NCBI GenBank assembly: GCA_020346805.1 | Contig: CP070790.1 | Span: forward strand, 935,406 to 945,221 | Length of the DNA stretch: 9,816 bases | DNA from: Planctomycetota bacterium | GTDB lineage: Bacteria; Planctomycetota; Phycisphaerae; UBA1845; PWPN01 | Direction: 5' to 3' | In this document: piece after piece, positions 8,091-9,816 of the stretch | How the letters are laid out: each line of letters begins with the position of its first letter | Numbering within the stretch: the first letter of the stretch is position 1 | The notes under the pieces: model-generated | Seen by the model: only the letters and a program-made list of their open reading frames with translations | What the model was told of the DNA's origin: nothing | Database searches by the model: none | Program-made: the position numbers and the translations under genes

Positions 8091-8238
8091 TGAAACTCAT
8101 AATATGATTATCGCGGTCCATGTCGGTAATACGTAAGTTACCTGTACCGGTTCACAATAGATAATCTGTCTCGGGTGCAGGGTAGTCAACCACATATCTG
8201 AATCTGCTTGTCCTGGCTGGGGGTACGTGTATACAGTA

Positions 8239-9324
8239 TCAGAACACATCTTGACGTGAGCAGTCGAAATCCAGTTCGCGAAGCGTTTGATTTATCTGCA
8301 GACAGTTTTCTACCGGCTGGAGCAGGTCCATATGATACTGAAACTCCAATTGCCCTTCGCCGTTTTCCTCGACGGTTTGTCGCGTCCATTTATCTATGTC
8401 GGCCGGAGTACCGAAAGTGAGTAATTGGGCGTCGGGAATGACATCAATACGAACATTGCCGATATGCTCGCGAATCCTGGCCACGCTGCTGTAGCTGCCC
8501 ACGTTGAGACAGGTGAGCCCCTTGATATCCGTGAACACCTCCGACAGATGATCCGACAGTCCGCAGGAGTGTATTTTCACCGGCCCGAATTCCTCACCGA
8601 AATTGTTTACCGCCGGCAGAATGAATTCTGCAAAATGATCCGGCCCGATCATACAGGCGGAGCAGACCCCAAGATGCACGCCGGCTATTTCCAGGCCGGC
8701 TTCGCGGGCGAAAAGTCGGATCAATCGGCGTTTCGACTCCATAATCCAATCGAGAAACTCGTGCAGGAACGTGGGATTATCCACCATTTCGGTGAAGACC
8801 CGCTCGCCCATCAACTTCTGAGCGGTGGTCACCGGTCCGAAGGTGACCGCCCAACCTGAGGTATCCCAGAAGAAGGGTGGGATGATTGCATAGCGGTCAC
8901 CGTGCGATTCGCACATTTGTCGTATCTGTTTTACCAGCAGGTCGATCGGCCAGGTGTTCTCCCAATCGATTTTCCGTAGCGGATCAATGTCGGTTATGTC
9001 GGCTAAGGGAGTCTGGGTGATATCTATATCCTTGTCCCCTTGGAAGACAAACTGTCCTCCTACCGCCGCCCCCATACTCAGGTTGGTCTGTATGCCGCCG
9101 ACCAGTGCCACCGGACGTAGTCGGCCTTCCCACCGCACACAGTGTGCCTCGAAATTGTATATCGGATCGTGGGGAAAACGTTCAGCCAGCAGGGCATTAA
9201 CTGCCTCATCTTGTTCGAGTCTGTATCGGGGATCTAGAAAATATCGCTCATCATACTGAAACCCGCCGACCTGATTGAGCCAGCCGAAGCTTACGCTCCC
9301 CATTAGTGAGACTTTTCCTGCCAT
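8239..9324 (-). CDS. Uroporphyrinogen decarboxylase-family protein, likely corrinoid methyltransferase-like (MtaA/CmuA type)
   Basis: The protein (361 aa from the ATG at 9324) belongs to the URO-D superfamily, a TIM barrel shared by haem-pathway URO-D and cobamide-dependent methyltransferases. HSCG (about 252-255) matches the His-x-Cys zinc motif of MtaA/MtbA/CmuA-like methyltransferases, which transfer a methyl group between a corrinoid protein and a thiol. Its Cys is followed by another Cys 87 residues later (VENC), a possible third ligand. Upstream of HSCG, HLGVCSACMIGPDHFAEFILP (about 227-247) fits the family's strand-plus-helix before the zinc site. The usual N-terminal R-P-D-R-V-P-type motif of true haem URO-D is absent, so I do not call it hemE. 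The ATG has GGGGA 9 nt upstream (9334-9338); a TTG at 9372 would add 16 residues and has no such site. The substrate is unknown and there is no evident link to the polysaccharide genes. Confidence 0.82.
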   Translation of the reverse strand: MAGKVSLMGSVSFGWLNQVGGFQYDERYFLDPRYRLEQDEAVNALLAERFPHDPIYNFEAHCVRWEGRLRPVALVGGIQTNLSMGAAVGGQFVFQGDKDIDITQTPLADITDIDPLRKIDWENTWPIDLLVKQIRQMCESHGDRYAIIPPFFWDTSGWAVTFGPVTTAQKLMGERVFTEMVDNPTFLHEFLDWIMESKRRLIRLFAREAGLEIAGVHLGVCSACMIGPDHFAEFILPAVNNFGEEFGPVKIHSCGLSDHLSEVFTDIKGLTCLNVGSYSSVARIREHIGNVRIDVIPDAQLLTFGTPADIDKWTRQTVEENGEGQLEFQYHMDLLQPVENCLQINQTLRELDFDCSRQDVF

Positions 9325-9372
9325 GGTATAAATTCCCCAATAATTGCCTGACAAAATGTTAAAATAATCCAA

Positions 9373-9401
9373 GTAGGTGCGGGGCGCATCCTGACGCCTA
9401 C
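9373..9401 (-). promoter_or_regulatory. Foldable leader segment before the URO-D-like gene
   Basis: GTAGG (9373-9377) and CCTAC (9397-9401) are complementary. Inside them GGCG (9383-9386) pairs with CGCC (9395-9398), an alternative fold. On the minus strand it lies about 50 nt before the chosen ATG. It contains GTCAGGA, a partial match to the B12 box, but no other cobalamin-riboswitch landmark was found, so no riboswitch is called. Confidence 0.3.
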
Positions 9402-9440
9402 CAAAAACCGGTAATACCGCAATAAGAACTGCTGGCCAAA

Positions 9441-9469
9441 AGGGTAATCAGTCGACTTCGTACCGTCAA
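9441..9469 (-). promoter_or_regulatory. Candidate sigma70-type promoter for the URO-D-like gene
   Basis: On the minus strand TTGACG (9469-9464, five of six consensus positions) is followed after exactly 17 nt by TACCCT (9446-9441, three of six). The spacing is ideal but the -10 box is weak. Transcription would start near 9434, giving a leader of about 110 nt that includes the foldable segment at 9373-9401. Confidence 0.28.
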
Positions 9470-9529
9470 GTTGAAAGTGTCGTGTCCGTACCTGAAGCAG
9501 GGCTTGTTGGTTTGCAGGAATGTTATGGC

Positions 9530-9554
9530 AAAAAAAGGATAACCAACTGGTATC
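9530..9554 (-). terminator. Weak intrinsic-terminator-like hairpin after the right-edge gene
   Basis: On the minus strand GATACC (9554-9549) pairs with GGTTATC (9544-9538) with one bulged T and an AGTT loop, followed one base later by seven T (9536-9530). Six base pairs with a bulge is a weak stem, but the T-run and position, about 130 nt after the stop codon, fit termination of the EF-hand-tailed gene. Confidence 0.4.
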
Positions 9555-9683
9555 GTTATTGGGCATCGATTCCGATCTTGCTTTGAGCTGATTTAACGAT
9601 CACTTGCCATTGCCGATCTACCTGATAACTTAGTGTAGGCAATCGTATCGGATGTTTTGCCATAATCTAGTTGTCATATAATC

Positions 9684-9816
9684 TCAGTCCGCACAATTCA
9701 GATCCGCCGGTACGTTGGGAGCGGTCATGCACGCCAGGAATTTGAAAAAGTCGTTTTCGTCGACGTCGTTGTCGTTGTCGAGCAGGGCGTTCACACAATC
9801 CGGTTCGTTTTGGGGC
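9684..9816 (-). CDS. C-terminal end of a secreted protein with EF-hand/dockerin-like tail (partial)
   Basis: Only the last 43 residues are in the window; the frame is open to the right edge and stops with TGA at 9686-9684. The tail contains DNDNDVDENDFFKFLACM, which matches the pattern of a Ca-binding dockerin or EF-hand loop (alternating Asp at positions 3, 5, 7, 9 and 12, then Phe), followed by TAPNVPADLNCAD. The first ligand position is Leu where Asp is usual, so this loop may be degenerate. Such tails end many secreted or surface proteins of planctomycetes, which makes the rest of the gene likely to encode a large exported enzyme or adhesin outside the window. Two Cys residues flank the loop. 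The name of the main domain cannot be inferred. Confidence 0.75.
   Translation of the reverse strand, partial: PQNEPDCVNALLDNDNDVDENDFFKFLACMTAPNVPADLNCAD

Larger units (their letters stand above)
7749..8238. other. Gene-free stretch between the URO-D-like gene and wecB
   Basis: About 490 bp without a supportable gene on either strand. It must contain the 3' end of the URO-D-like transcript and probably the promoter of the polysaccharide operon. A perfect minus-strand TATAAT lies at 7912-7907, about 160 bp before wecB, but its -35 region is poor. Two small inverted repeats lie at 8028-8043 and 8067-8090. I found no G/C-rich stem with a T-run that would be a clear terminator. The long distance leaves room for an untranslated leader on wecB. 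Confidence 0.6.
9325..9683. other. Gap between EF-hand-tailed gene and URO-D-like gene
   Basis: A stretch of about 360 bp without a gene I can support. In the transcription direction it holds the 3' end of the right-edge gene with a weak terminator-like hairpin (9530-9554), a possible promoter (9441-9469), a foldable leader segment (9373-9401) and the ribosome-binding core of the URO-D-like gene (9334-9338). An 87-codon minus frame (9303-9566) overlaps the next gene and has no protein-like features. Confidence 0.6.

Noticed and set aside
8425..8859. A 144-codon plus-strand frame opposite the URO-D-like gene
   Set aside because: Antisense shadow of a conserved coding region; no motif, no start signal.
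9373..9401. Cobalamin riboswitch
   Set aside because: Only a seven-base resemblance to the B12 box; the other conserved elements are missing.
9530..9554. Tandem repeat or CRISPR-like structure in the right part of the window
   Set aside because: Only isolated short dyads and a low-complexity codon run are present; no regularly spaced direct repeats were found anywhere in the window.
9303..9566. An 87-codon minus-strand frame upstream of the URO-D-like gene, considered as a frameshifted N-terminus
   Set aside because: Its residues do not resemble the URO-D N-terminal region, and the downstream gene has its own good start signal at 9324.

Overview
The window reads as a bacterial polysaccharide-assembly locus. 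It is probably planctomycete, with the class Phycisphaerae the best guess. The main clue is the coding tail at the right edge (9684-9816): an Asp/Asn-rich EF-hand or dockerin-like loop followed by a Phe-rich helix and an ACMTAPNVPADLNCAD ending. From memory this style of C-terminus is abundant in secreted planctomycete proteins. The uroporphyrinogen-decarboxylase-like methyltransferase next to it fits but does not prove the assignment. No rRNA, tRNA, CRISPR array, insertion sequence or phage gene was seen.

Every supported gene lies on the minus strand, so transcription runs from right to left. From the right edge the order is: the end of a secreted dockerin/EF-hand-type protein (9684-9816); a gap with a weak terminator-like hairpin and a structured leader; a URO-D/MtaA-like gene (8239-9324); a gene-free stretch of about 490 bp with small hairpins; and then the polysaccharide genes. 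These are wecB (UDP-GlcNAc 2-epimerase, 6630-7748), a heparinase II/III-family protein (4472-6358), a Wzx-type flippase (2835-4397), a GT4-type glycosyltransferase (1373-2662), a PAPS-dependent sulfotransferase (435-1313) and the start of an exported protein of unknown function that runs off the left edge (1-432).

Taken together (inference), WecB would supply UDP-ManNAc, the glycosyltransferase would add a sugar to a lipid-linked repeat, Wzx would flip it across the inner membrane, and the sulfotransferase would decorate it. The heparinase-family protein would act on a uronic-acid-containing chain. That points to an acidic, possibly sulfated, glycosaminoglycan-like extracellular polysaccharide. 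No initiating transferase, Wzy polymerase or Wza/Wzc export genes are in the window, so the locus is incomplete here.

Four starts (URO-D-like, wecB, sulfotransferase, left-edge protein) share a GGGA core exactly 9 nt upstream. This supports an ATG at 9324 over an upstream TTG, and a GTG at 1313 over an overlapping TTG. The most notable non-coding element is a 29-nt hairpin between wecB and the heparinase-like gene. It pairs over 13 bp in minus-strand RNA (with two G-U pairs) but has two mismatches in plus-strand RNA.
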